NCBI GenBank assembly: GCA_029560815.1
Contig: JAKQKF010000323.1
Location: 1 to 9,354, forward strand
Source of the DNA: a bacterium
GTDB taxonomy: Bacteria; KSB1; UBA2214
Length of the DNA stretch: 9,354 nt
Direction of reading: 5' to 3'
A program made the position numbers and the translations under genes. Shown here in pieces: positions 1 to 7,169 of this stretch (its first letter is position 1; each line of letters opens with the position of its first letter). Under the pieces are notes generated by a model, which was not told where the DNA came from, searched no databases, and worked only from the letters and a program-made list of their open reading frames with translations.

Positions 1-2295
1 AACCCTGGCGTCCTTGCCGAAATCCATGACCAGGGCGCGCATGAGAGTATAGTCCTCAAAGGTCACCTTTGCTGCAAGGGAGTAAAGATAGGGCAGCAAA
101 CGGTAGCGGAGTTTGTCATAGGCCAGCATGGCCTGATAGGCGGGATGGTCCGCCGGGGCGATGTTGAACATCTCCCGGTAAGGAAACTCGCCGTGCACGC
201 GGAGCAGGGGAACGAAGGTGCCGAACTGGAACCAGCGCGCGTTGAATTCCCGCCATTCCTCAAGATCGTCGGGTTTGACATTGCGCTCCCAGCGCGGCTC
301 GACCGAAAAACCGCCGATATCCATGGTCCACCAGGGCACACCGGAGAGATTGAAGTTGAGGCCGGCCGAAATCTGCGCTTTCAGGTCGTACCAGCGCGTG
401 ACAATATCGCCGCTCCAGGTTGCCGCAGCATAGCGCTGCTGTCCGGCGAAAACCGAACGAGTCAGGATGAAAACCCGCTGATCCGGTTTGGCCTTGCGCT
501 GGTTCTCATAAATGCCGCCCGAATGGACCAGGGTATAACTGTTCAGATAACGGGAAGAGGAGCCGAGCCCGGTCGGGCCGATGCGACGCCGCGTCTCCTC
601 GAGCGAGAGGTTGGAGTGGATATCCGGCTCGGTGGCATCGAGCCACCATGCGTCAAATCCCATGCTGAAGAGATGTTCGTTGATCTGATCCCAGTAGAGC
701 TGGCGCGCCTCGGCGCGATAGGGATCGTAAAAAGAGCAGGTATAACCCGGGCCGACCCAATCGCGTTCCTTGACCTCCACGTTGCGCATATAAAGCCAGC
801 CGGGATGGGCGGCGAACTCGTTATAATGCTCGGTACCGACGTAAAACTTGGGCCAGACCGAAATCATGATCCGGGCGTGCAGATCGTTGTGGAGCTGCTC
901 GACCATACCCCTTGGATCGGGGAACCGGCTGGCGTCAAAGACATGGCTTCCCCATTGGTCCTCGTTCCAGTAGAACCAGTCCAGTACAATATTATCGAAG
1001 GGGATCTCACGCTGGCGGAACTCCTTGACCACCGAGAGAAGTTCTTCCTGGCTGGTGTAGCGCTGGCGGCTCTGCCAGAGGCCGAGGGCCCATTTGGGCA
1101 TGAGCGGAGCCTGGCCAGTGAGCGTGCGATAGCCGTGGATAATCTCATCGAAATTCTCGCCATGCACGAAGTAATAGTCAATCTGGTCGCCGATCTGGGA
1201 CCAGAGTGAAAGGCTGTTAGGAGGGGTGGCATGATCGGGAGGCAGATATTTGAGTCCGAGATAGCCGCCCATATGGATCCATTCGATCTTGAGATCGTAG
1301 CGCTTGCCGGCGACCATCTGCAGGCGGGGGAGGGTCGTCCAGGGCAGCCAGTTCTGCCGGTAGTTGTCGGCCACAAGCACCCCGTCCAGCCACATCTTGA
1401 TGTAGCCGGAGGCATAAAGCCGGAACTTGAACTCCCCGCTCTCCGGAGCCTCGATCTGGCCGGTGTAGCGCACGCTGGCTACATTCTCCTTGAAACCGTC
1501 AGGAAAGGGGTCGTTGACATCGATGAATTCATGCTCGATGCGCGGTTCGGTGCGTGAGGCGAATAGTTCCTTAAAATCGGCACTGCGGAAATACTCTGCG
1601 GTGAGGCCTCCCGCAGCCCCGCTCCGGTCAAAGAGTTTGAGATCGGCGAGAGACCGAAAATCGCGGATATCCCCGAACCGGGTCTGGGAGGTATTGTCCC
1701 AAAGGATGCCATAATTCCTGCTCGATACCAGAAAGGGATTTACATCAACAATATTGAGCTGAAAGAGATCGACATCATGGCCCTTGTAATTCATCACATC
1801 ATTCTGGTGCTCTCCCAAACCGTAAAAAGCTTCGTCCGCGGGGGAATGAAAAAGCTGCCTGATGTTCTGGGTCTTTTCCTCCATTACTGTGGCCGGCGTA
1901 TAATAACGACCGTCCGCCCGTTCTGCGAGGATGAGTTTGCCCCGGGAGTCATGGAAGGAGACAGCTCCGTTCCGTTTTTGCACACGGACCCTGAGTTTGG
2001 CCGTCCTGATTTCGATCAAGGCTCCTTTGTCACGCACGGTCCAGGACGGGGCAGGGCCGGAGAGAGGAACCCGCATCAGGCTCGGGCGGGCCGAAAAGCT
2101 ATCGGCAGGTGAAGCGACCACTCGGATGAGTTCATCGCCGCAGACCTCGATTTTGAGCAGGGCAGTACCGGCCGCCGATTTCCTGTCCAGATGGAGGAGG
2201 ATACCATCCGCCAGTTTTTCATAGCCGAGACCTGTAGCGGCCAGGGAGAAGGTCATTCCGGCCAGGAACAGCAGATGCAAATGCAAACGATTCAT
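1..2295 (-). CDS. GH31 family alpha-xylosidase-like glycoside hydrolase with PA14 insert, C-terminus cut off by window edge
   Basis: This 765-residue reading frame has no stop and runs off the left edge. It starts with ATG at 2295, preceded by AAAGGAAAGAG, and an export signal (MNRLHLHLLFLAGMTFSLA). Domains in order: N-terminal galactose-mutarotase-like beta-sandwich (about 25-225, with FYGLGEH); a PA14-type insert (about 229-353, from LTAEYF to LKYLPP); then the (beta/alpha)8 catalytic barrel from about 395 (PKWALGLWQSRQRY). The nucleophile motif WWLDATEPD places the nucleophile at D553. TWSGDI places the likely acid/base at D630. From family knowledge, a PA14 insert with LDATEP is typical of xyloglucan-active alpha-xylosidases such as Cellvibrio CjXyl31A, which release non-reducing-end alpha-1,6-xylose from xyloglucan oligosaccharides. 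The exact substrate is inferred, and alpha-glucosidase activity is possible. The expected C-terminal beta-sandwich domains lie outside the window. The export signal suggests a periplasmic or surface location. Confidence 0.93.
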   Translation of the reverse strand, partial: MNRLHLHLLFLAGMTFSLAATGLGYEKLADGILLHLDRKSAAGTALLKIEVCGDELIRVVASPADSFSARPSLMRVPLSGPAPSWTVRDKGALIEIRTAKLRVRVQKRNGAVSFHDSRGKLILAERADGRYYTPATVMEEKTQNIRQLFHSPADEAFYGLGEHQNDVMNYKGHDVDLFQLNIVDVNPFLVSSRNYGILWDNTSQTRFGDIRDFRSLADLKLFDRSGAAGGLTAEYFRSADFKELFASRTEPRIEHEFIDVNDPFPDGFKENVASVRYTGQIEAPESGEFKFRLYASGYIKMWLDGVLVADNYRQNWLPWTTLPRLQMVAGKRYDLKIEWIHMGGYLGLKYLPPDHATPPNSLSLWSQIGDQIDYYFVHGENFDEIIHGYRTLTGQAPLMPKWALGLWQSRQRYTSQEELLSVVKEFRQREIPFDNIVLDWFYWNEDQWGSHVFDASRFPDPRGMVEQLHNDLHARIMISVWPKFYVGTEHYNEFAAHPGWLYMRNVEVKERDWVGPGYTCSFYDPYRAEARQLYWDQINEHLFSMGFDAWWLDATEPDIHSNLSLEETRRRIGPTGLGSSSRYLNSYTLVHSGGIYENQRKAKPDQRVFILTRSVFAGQQRYAAATWSGDIVTRWYDLKAQISAGLNFNLSGVPWWTMDIGGFSVEPRWERNVKPDDLEEWREFNARWFQFGTFVPLLRVHGEFPYREMFNIAPADHPAYQAMLAYDKLRYRLLPYLYSLAAKVTFEDYTLMRALVMDFGKDARV

Positions 2296-2338
2296 GGCTC
2301 TTTCCTTTCATCGTGGAATGCATTACTGCAGTTGACCA

Positions 2339-2368
2339 ATTATCCTCTGTTTTAAAATATACTAACAA
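2339..2368 (-). promoter_or_regulatory. Possible sigma70-type promoter for the GH31 gene
   Basis: Read on the minus strand, TTGTTA (2363-2368) is followed after 18 bases by GATAAT (2339-2344). The match to consensus is 4 of 6 and 5 of 6. The stretch is AT-rich, unlike the surrounding genes, and lies between the hairpin at 2458-2481 and the GH31 start at 2295. That would give a leader of roughly 35-40 bases. Position and composition fit a promoter. However, FCB bacteria often use a diverged primary sigma factor with different motifs, so this is only a candidate. Confidence 0.35.
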
Positions 2369-2457
2369 GAAATGATAAAACCACCAGAATTAATGAAACT
2401 ATGGTTATTCGATCAGGAAGAAACAGTCCGGTTAGGGGATAATCGACGGAGAGAGAC

Positions 2458-2481
2458 CCGGGCGGGAGAGCTCCCGCCCGG
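2458..2481 (-). terminator. GC-rich hairpin after the operon, candidate terminator
   Basis: The arms CCGGGCGGGAG (2458-2468) and CTCCCGCCCGG (2471-2481) are perfectly complementary over 11 bp. Allowing a 4-base loop, about 10 bp would form. The hairpin begins 12 bases after the stop codon of the second DUF5683-like gene (2494) and before the GH31 leader. On the minus strand the bases after the stem are GGTCTCTCTCC, pyrimidine-rich but without a real U-tract. It may therefore be a Rho-assisted terminator or an RNA 3'-end stabiliser rather than a textbook intrinsic terminator. Confidence 0.6.
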
Positions 2482-2493
2482 AAAATGGGGAGG

Positions 2494-3225
2494 CTAGAAG
2501 TGCCTTTGCATAGAGAGGAGCAGATGGGGTTGGATCCTGCCGTCCCCGAACTGGAGGTTCCACTCCACCCGGCTGGCCTGACTGTCGTTGTAGCGGTTGA
2601 CGCTCCAGACGGCATCAATGGCGCTGATGAGATGGTTCGCCAGGATAGCGCCGAGCACAAAGGTGCCGCGGTTGCGCGCCTTATCCGAGGAGATACGCAG
2701 CTGATCAAAGCGCTCCCGGTTCGCTGCGGAATCCCACTCCCAGTGCCATGCATCCAGGTCCCGATAATAGTCGTTGAGATTGCGCTGGCGCAGCTTGGCC
2801 TCGTTGTACTGCTGGATGGTATCATAATTGCCGATGTTGGCATAATAGGTATCGCTCTTGCCAGCGGGATTCACTCCGGCGTGCCGGGCGGCGTAACTCT
2901 CCATCTCATCGTGGCGCCAGTCCGACCAGGTCAAAAATCCGGCATAGCCGAGCCAGAGACTGATTTCCGTGCCCAAAAAGATCTTCGCCTTGGTCCCGGC
3001 GCCGGCATAGTGCTCCCCGAGACCGGGCAGAAGGAAGGAGAGCATCAGGGCCTTGCCGCGCGATTTTTCATCGAGTCCGGAGGCGGCCTGCGGAGCGGCT
3101 TCGTCGGCCGCAATCAGCGGCAGCGGCGCGGGGAAAAAACGGGCGGGTTCCAGCCGCGGTTCGGCTGCAGCGGCAGCGCTGCACAATCCCGCAGCGAGAA
3201 ACAGCGTGAAAAAAGATCTCTTCAT
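2494..3225 (-). CDS. DUF5683-like exported membrane protein, second of a tandem pair
   Basis: The protein has 243 residues if it starts at the ATG at 3225. An in-frame GTG at 3243 would add six residues before the signal peptide and overlap the upstream gene. ATG is preferred because it gives a clean signal (MKRSFFTLFLAAGLCSAAAA) and lies 4 bases after the upstream stop, suggesting translational coupling. No strong ribosome site precedes it. Visible elements: a KALMLSFLLPGLGEHYAG hydrophobic segment at 58-75, a YYANIGNY motif at 127-134, and a second hydrophobic segment with NHLISAIDAVWSV at 197-209. The protein ends in Phe. The LPG.G..YAG motif is characteristic of DUF5683-type proteins, whose function is unknown. 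The same three motifs occur in the neighbouring gene, so the two are paralogues. Envelope location is inferred from the signal peptide and hydrophobic segments. Confidence 0.85.
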   Translation of the reverse strand: MKRSFFTLFLAAGLCSAAAAAEPRLEPARFFPAPLPLIAADEAAPQAASGLDEKSRGKALMLSFLLPGLGEHYAGAGTKAKIFLGTEISLWLGYAGFLTWSDWRHDEMESYAARHAGVNPAGKSDTYYANIGNYDTIQQYNEAKLRQRNLNDYYRDLDAWHWEWDSAANRERFDQLRISSDKARNRGTFVLGAILANHLISAIDAVWSVNRYNDSQASRVEWNLQFGDGRIQPHLLLSMQRHF

Positions 3226-3229
3226 TTTT

Positions 3230-4045
3230 CTACCAATCCACACGAAGGGTTAGGGCCGAGTAGGGGTGCTGATCCAAATGGCGCGGCTCGAAGAGGAGAC
3301 GGGCTTCGGCGATGCTGCGGTTGTGCCGGCTGACCGTCCAGACGGCATCGAGGGCGCTGGCGAGATGGTTGATCATGACCAGGGTGAGGCTGCCTGTGGC
3401 GCGCTTGAAGGCGGTGTTGCTGGCGTTGCGGCGGCCCTCGTAGTAGAGCCTTTTGGCCGAACGTTCTTGCTCCTTGAGATAGATGATCTTGTCCGTGGGA
3501 CGCGGAGTGGTGTTGTAGACGTCGTTCCAGCCGTAATTGAACTGGTTGTATTTGCCGATCATCTCGTAATACTGCTGGTCTTTTTCGAGGTGCAGTCCGT
3601 GACTGAAATTGGCGTGTTCCCATTCGCGCAGGGCCTCGCGATTGTCCACGGAGAGGCCCGCCAGCGATGCGATGGCGTTCCAGTATTGCTCCTCGCTCCA
3701 GTTCTGATTGGCATAGGCCTCGAACTCATCCTCGATGCGGTTGCCCTCACCAGAAAAATCGGAATAGAGGTACCAGCCCGCCGCCTCGACAGCGATGAAG
3801 CCAAGGGCCTTGAGGTAGCTGCCGGCGTAGAGCTGGCCGGCGCCGGGGAGCACGGCGGAGAAGATCAGCGCCTTGCCCCCGTTTTTAGCGTCGATCGCGT
3901 ACCCGCTGCTCTCGACGGCCTCATCGGCCGTATCCTGCAGGGCGAACTGCATGCGCGGAGCAGCGATCATGAACTCCCGCCAGTCCGTCGCACCGGCGGC
4001 CGCGGTCAAAGCGAGCGAAACCATCAATACCGTCTCTCTAATCAT
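3230..4045 (-). CDS. DUF5683-like exported membrane protein, first of a tandem pair
   Basis: The protein has 271 residues. The ATG at 4045 is preceded by GGGAGAAGGGT, with GGAG six bases upstream, a good ribosome site. The N-terminus (MIRETVLMVSLALTAAAGA) resembles a short signal peptide. The motif KALIFSAVLPGAGQLYAG at 58-75 sits at exactly the same residue number as in the downstream paralogue. It is followed by YYEMIGKY at 159-166 and NHLASALDAVWTV at 226-238. The central part between the hydrophobic segments is rich in Tyr, Trp, Asn and acidic residues, and is longer than in the paralogue. The last residues (ALTLRVDW) look like a beta-strand ending in an aromatic residue, as outer-membrane proteins often do, though two hydrophobic helices are equally visible. 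No biochemical function is known to me for this family. The gene lies 64 bases after the peptidase-barrel gene. Confidence 0.85.
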   Translation of the reverse strand: MIRETVLMVSLALTAAAGATDWREFMIAAPRMQFALQDTADEAVESSGYAIDAKNGGKALIFSAVLPGAGQLYAGSYLKALGFIAVEAAGWYLYSDFSGEGNRIEDEFEAYANQNWSEEQYWNAIASLAGLSVDNREALREWEHANFSHGLHLEKDQQYYEMIGKYNQFNYGWNDVYNTTPRPTDKIIYLKEQERSAKRLYYEGRRNASNTAFKRATGSLTLVMINHLASALDAVWTVSRHNRSIAEARLLFEPRHLDQHPYSALTLRVDW

Positions 4046-4068
4046 ACCCTTCTCCCGTGGTAAATCAT

Positions 4069-4098
4069 CCGGTCAGGCCGGACAGAGGCTGCTGCCTC
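4069..4098 (-). other. Two short hairpins in the 64-base gap between the peptidase-barrel gene and the DUF5683 pair
   Basis: Two adjacent small inverted repeats fill much of this gap. CCGG at 4069-4072 pairs with CCGG at 4078-4081 (loop 5). GAGGC at 4085-4089 pairs with GCCTC at 4094-4098 (loop 4). Neither is followed by a T-run on the minus strand, so a full terminator is unlikely. They could slow 3' decay or alter expression between the upstream and downstream genes. In GC-rich DNA such short stems also occur by chance. Confidence 0.25.
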
Positions 4099-4109
4099 CC
4101 CGGCCTCGA

Positions 4110-7100
4110 TCAATCCATAAAATCGAAGAGCGCCATCAGATAATAACGCCACTCCCGGCCATAGCTTTGACCGCCGTTTTCCACCATGTCAAGGCCGTAG
4201 GCCGCCTCGAACGAAAGCGCGGTCGGAAAACCGTAAAAGGAAAAGCCGTTCAGGCGCAGCGAGGCGCCGGCCGCTTTCTTGAAGGCGCTCAAATCGATCT
4301 TGTCCTCGTTGAATGCGTTGCCGTAATCGAAAAAAGCGCCCAGGTAGAGATTGCCGCCGTTGAGGTGCAGGAACTGCTTCTGCACTCCCGTTATCAGGGG
4401 CAGGCGATAGGCGAAGCGGCCGAGGAGCATTTTGCGGCCTTCAATGCTGTAGTAGGGATAGCCGCGCAAACCGGGCAGGCCGCCGGCGAAGAAATTGAAA
4501 AAACTGTCCACCGGGCGGTCAATCCATCCCGCATGGATGTTGGCCGAGAGGCCGTGGCGGCGCGCCCAGGGAGCGGCCAGATACTCATGCCAGTTCAACT
4601 CCAGGCGATGGTAGTTATAGCGGGCGTAGACTTCCTGCAAGGTGCCATAGCTGTTGTCGGTGGCGAAATCCTCGAAGAAGCGGTTGCGTTCATAGGAGTA
4701 GCGCAGCTCGGCTTTGCGCCCGGCGCGCGGATTGATGTCGGAGGTGACGCCGGGGGCCACCGCGTTGAGATTCCAGGTGGCGATGAACTGGTTGCCGACA
4801 TAATAGGTGTTGGCTGGCGAAACCCAGTCGATCCCCTTGAAGAAAAAGTCCCCGATCTTGCTGGTATAGCGGCTGTGGACAAAGGCACCGCGCATGGTCA
4901 GCCCCTCGGCGAGGTTGATGCGCGCGCCAAGGTCCGCTTCAAGGATGTTGAAACGGATGTCGGCGTTGACCTTCTCCGGATAGTCCTCAATCACATCGAT
5001 CTCGCGCTCGATATGGCGGGAAAAGGAGTAGAGTTCGAGAAAGAGGGTCGGTTTGAAGCGGCGCATTTCGACGATGGCGAAGGCGTCGAGATCCATCTGC
5101 GGATTGAGAGTAGCGCCGCCGAAAAGGGAGTAGCGCTCAAGAATATCGCTGGCGTAAAAATAACTGCCGAGCTTGAGGGTCTTGTAGTCGATCATGGCCC
5201 GGGGCAGGAAGGTGATCTGGCCGTAGGTCATCTCGTAGGGCTCGGTTTTGATTTCGGGCAGTCGGGTGTCGTCATGATCGCGCAGGGCGATGAGCTCCGG
5301 CGGGGTCACGGGCTCGGTCAGCCCCAGCCGTTCGGCGTTGTCGGCCGGCAGATAGCGGGCGGATTCCTGCGGTACCATCCGGGGAGCGCGCAGCAGGGCG
5401 ATTTTGTAGCCGTCATACTGGAATTGCGACCACGCCAGTTCGCCGTTGATCGAGAGCGAGGGCATGAAAGCCCCGCCGCTGGTGTTGGTCCAAAGCCTGA
5501 GATCGCCTCCATCCGGCTGCATGCTGTAGATGTTAAAAATCCCGCTCCTGTCCCAGGCGAAATAGAGGCGGCTGCCGTCAGGAGTGAACCAGGGATCGCG
5601 GGCATCGCCATTACCGGCGATGAGGGCGGTGCGCTCGCCGCTGCCGGTGTCGAGCAGGATCAGATCGCGGCCGTGGCGGCGCGCCTGTGAAAAGACCACA
5701 TGACGGCCGTCAGGCGACCAGCGCGGCCCCGTGATCCCCTCGCCATTGCTGAATTCAGTGAGAGCGCGAAGCAGGTTGCCCTCGCCATCCAGAAGCACCA
5801 GATTGTCGGTGCCGTCCTTCTGCACGGCGCAGAGTATCGAGCTGCCGTCGGGCGAAAGGTCCGGACTGAAGGCGCGCATCCGGCGGGTGAGCTGTTTTTC
5901 CTTGCCGCTATCGAGATCATAGCGGAAGAGATCACTGAGGCGGGAGCCGTACCGGCCCCGCTCAATGCGGGCGTAGTAGAGCACGCTGCTGTCGCGGTTC
6001 CAGGAGATCTGGCTGCTGACGTTGCGCTTGAGCAGCTTTTTCTTGCCGGTGGCGGTGTCATAGAGCCAGAGGTGGGTCATGCTGAGATAGTCACTGGACT
6101 CGCTGCCGCAGTAGGCCAGTTTCCGGCCGTCCGGCGACCAGGCCGCAAAGGTATTGCCGATGCCCCTGGGAGTGAGGATCTCCCCCTCGACGCGATGCGA
6201 ATCGATCACCGCCAGGCGCTGGCTGTAATAGCGCCCCATCTCCTCCTGCCACTCTTTATAGAGCGCTTCACCGCCCCTGCCCGTGGCCGCCTTGAGGGCG
6301 CCCTCGGCCGTGAAGGCCAGCGGCCGGGAGAGGCCGTCCGCAAGCTTTTGCAGCGCCTCCTGACCGTGCCGGCGGACGATGTAGCGGATCAGGGCATAGC
6401 CCATGTTATAGGTGCGCTCGTTGCCAAGGCTGTTTTTGCCAAACACTCCCATCTCATCGTAGGAGAGCTGCTCTCCGGCCACGACCGCCGTGCGGATGAG
6501 CATGTCGCGGTGGCTGTCCCAGAGGTCATACTGCAGCCCGGGAGTCTGGATCTGCGCCATCCCCTCCGCCATCCACATCGGCACCACAGTCATGGCGAGG
6601 GGATAGGAGGCGATGACGTTGGGGTATCCGTAGAGGACATCATCGCGCTTTTCCGGTTCATAGCCGAAAGCCTGCAGATAAAAAGCCGGGATCTTGCGCG
6701 GCAGTTTACGCGCCGCCCCGAGCGAGATCATGTGGGAAAACTCATGGGTCACCACATTGCGCAGCCAGTCGTGGGTGCCGCGCAGGATAAAGGTCATCTG
6801 CGGGGCCCAGATCTCCACCTTGTTATCGTAATAAAAAGCGGCGCCGTTGGAGTTGTCGTCATGATCCTTGATGATAAAGTGGATGGGGCCGTCAGGACGG
6901 TAGTTGTAAAGGCCGGTGACCGGCGCGTAGATCTCCTCGGCCACTTTGGCAACCACCCGGGCGGTGCGCTCGGCGCCTTCGTGAAAATGGACCTCAAAAT
7001 GGCCGGTCTTGAGGGTGTACCACTCCAGTTCGGGATGATTGATCGGCTCTTCCTGGGCAAAAAGCAGGGAGGCGAGGAGCAGGATCAGTAGAACGGGCTG

Positions 7101-7133
7101 TGCAGGGAAATTTGCATTCCTGATATATTTCAT
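4110..7133 (-). CDS. Fusion protein: HEXXH metallopeptidase-like domain, TolB/PD40-type beta-propeller, Omp85-like outer-membrane barrel
   Basis: The protein has 1007 residues and starts with ATG at 7133, with AGGA 11 bases upstream. The signal peptide covers about residues 1-26 (hydrophobic LLILLLASLLFA, then QEEP). Residues 30-310 form a gluzincin-like peptidase domain: H130-E131-F-S-H134 is a zinc motif, and WMAEG at 187-191 supplies a candidate third ligand, E190, as in the peptidase MA-like group. Residues 325-580 hold propeller repeats with PD40 motifs: WSPDGRKLAY at 332, LSPDG at 427, WSPDGRHVVF at 472, FTPDGSRLYF at 516. Residues from about 640 to 1007 alternate aromatic and polar residues as in a beta-barrel, and GGLPGLRGYPYYSIEG (884-899) matches the LRGY signature of Omp85/surface-antigen barrels. 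No POTRA repeats are obvious. Inferred role: an outer-membrane-anchored peptidase or scaffold whose propeller may bind partners. The substrate is unknown. All three catalytic-type residues are present, so activity is plausible. Confidence 0.9.
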   Translation of the reverse strand: MKYIRNANFPAQPVLLILLLASLLFAQEEPINHPELEWYTLKTGHFEVHFHEGAERTARVVAKVAEEIYAPVTGLYNYRPDGPIHFIIKDHDDNSNGAAFYYDNKVEIWAPQMTFILRGTHDWLRNVVTHEFSHMISLGAARKLPRKIPAFYLQAFGYEPEKRDDVLYGYPNVIASYPLAMTVVPMWMAEGMAQIQTPGLQYDLWDSHRDMLIRTAVVAGEQLSYDEMGVFGKNSLGNERTYNMGYALIRYIVRRHGQEALQKLADGLSRPLAFTAEGALKAATGRGGEALYKEWQEEMGRYYSQRLAVIDSHRVEGEILTPRGIGNTFAAWSPDGRKLAYCGSESSDYLSMTHLWLYDTATGKKKLLKRNVSSQISWNRDSSVLYYARIERGRYGSRLSDLFRYDLDSGKEKQLTRRMRAFSPDLSPDGSSILCAVQKDGTDNLVLLDGEGNLLRALTEFSNGEGITGPRWSPDGRHVVFSQARRHGRDLILLDTGSGERTALIAGNGDARDPWFTPDGSRLYFAWDRSGIFNIYSMQPDGGDLRLWTNTSGGAFMPSLSINGELAWSQFQYDGYKIALLRAPRMVPQESARYLPADNAERLGLTEPVTPPELIALRDHDDTRLPEIKTEPYEMTYGQITFLPRAMIDYKTLKLGSYFYASDILERYSLFGGATLNPQMDLDAFAIVEMRRFKPTLFLELYSFSRHIEREIDVIEDYPEKVNADIRFNILEADLGARINLAEGLTMRGAFVHSRYTSKIGDFFFKGIDWVSPANTYYVGNQFIATWNLNAVAPGVTSDINPRAGRKAELRYSYERNRFFEDFATDNSYGTLQEVYARYNYHRLELNWHEYLAAPWARRHGLSANIHAGWIDRPVDSFFNFFAGGLPGLRGYPYYSIEGRKMLLGRFAYRLPLITGVQKQFLHLNGGNLYLGAFFDYGNAFNEDKIDLSAFKKAAGASLRLNGFSFYGFPTALSFEAAYGLDMVENGGQSYGREWRYYLMALFDFMD

Positions 7134-7169
7134 ATTCGGAAAAATCCTGTGGTCGTGTCCGTATGCATT

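Noticed and set aside
145..1557. Plus-strand open frames at 145-1209 and 1231-1557
   Set aside because: They are antisense shadows of the GH31 gene, whose minus-strand frame is continuous and carries catalytic motifs.
3160..3225. Lipoprotein signal (Cys near residue 14 of the second DUF5683-like protein)
   Set aside because: The residue before Cys is Leu, not Gly, Ala or Ser, so no valid lipobox is present.
3223..3243. GTG at 3243 as start of the second DUF5683-like gene
   Set aside because: It would place six residues before a normal Lys-Arg signal peptide and overlap the upstream gene by 14 bases. The ATG at 3225 fits better.
2485..3333. Plus-strand 282-residue open frame
   Set aside because: It runs antisense across both DUF5683-like genes and the hairpin side, with no family motif.
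3873..7091. Two long plus-strand open frames (3873-5690 and 5700-7091) opposite the peptidase-barrel gene
   Set aside because: They lie antisense to a gene with clear domains. Their translations are Val/Ala/Gly/Glu-rich with no recognisable motif or signal. Long antisense openness is common in GC-rich genes.
4110..7133. Assignment of the propeller protein as TolB of the Tol-Pal system
   Set aside because: The propeller is only the middle part of a peptidase-barrel fusion, and no tolA, tolQ, tolR or pal gene is nearby.
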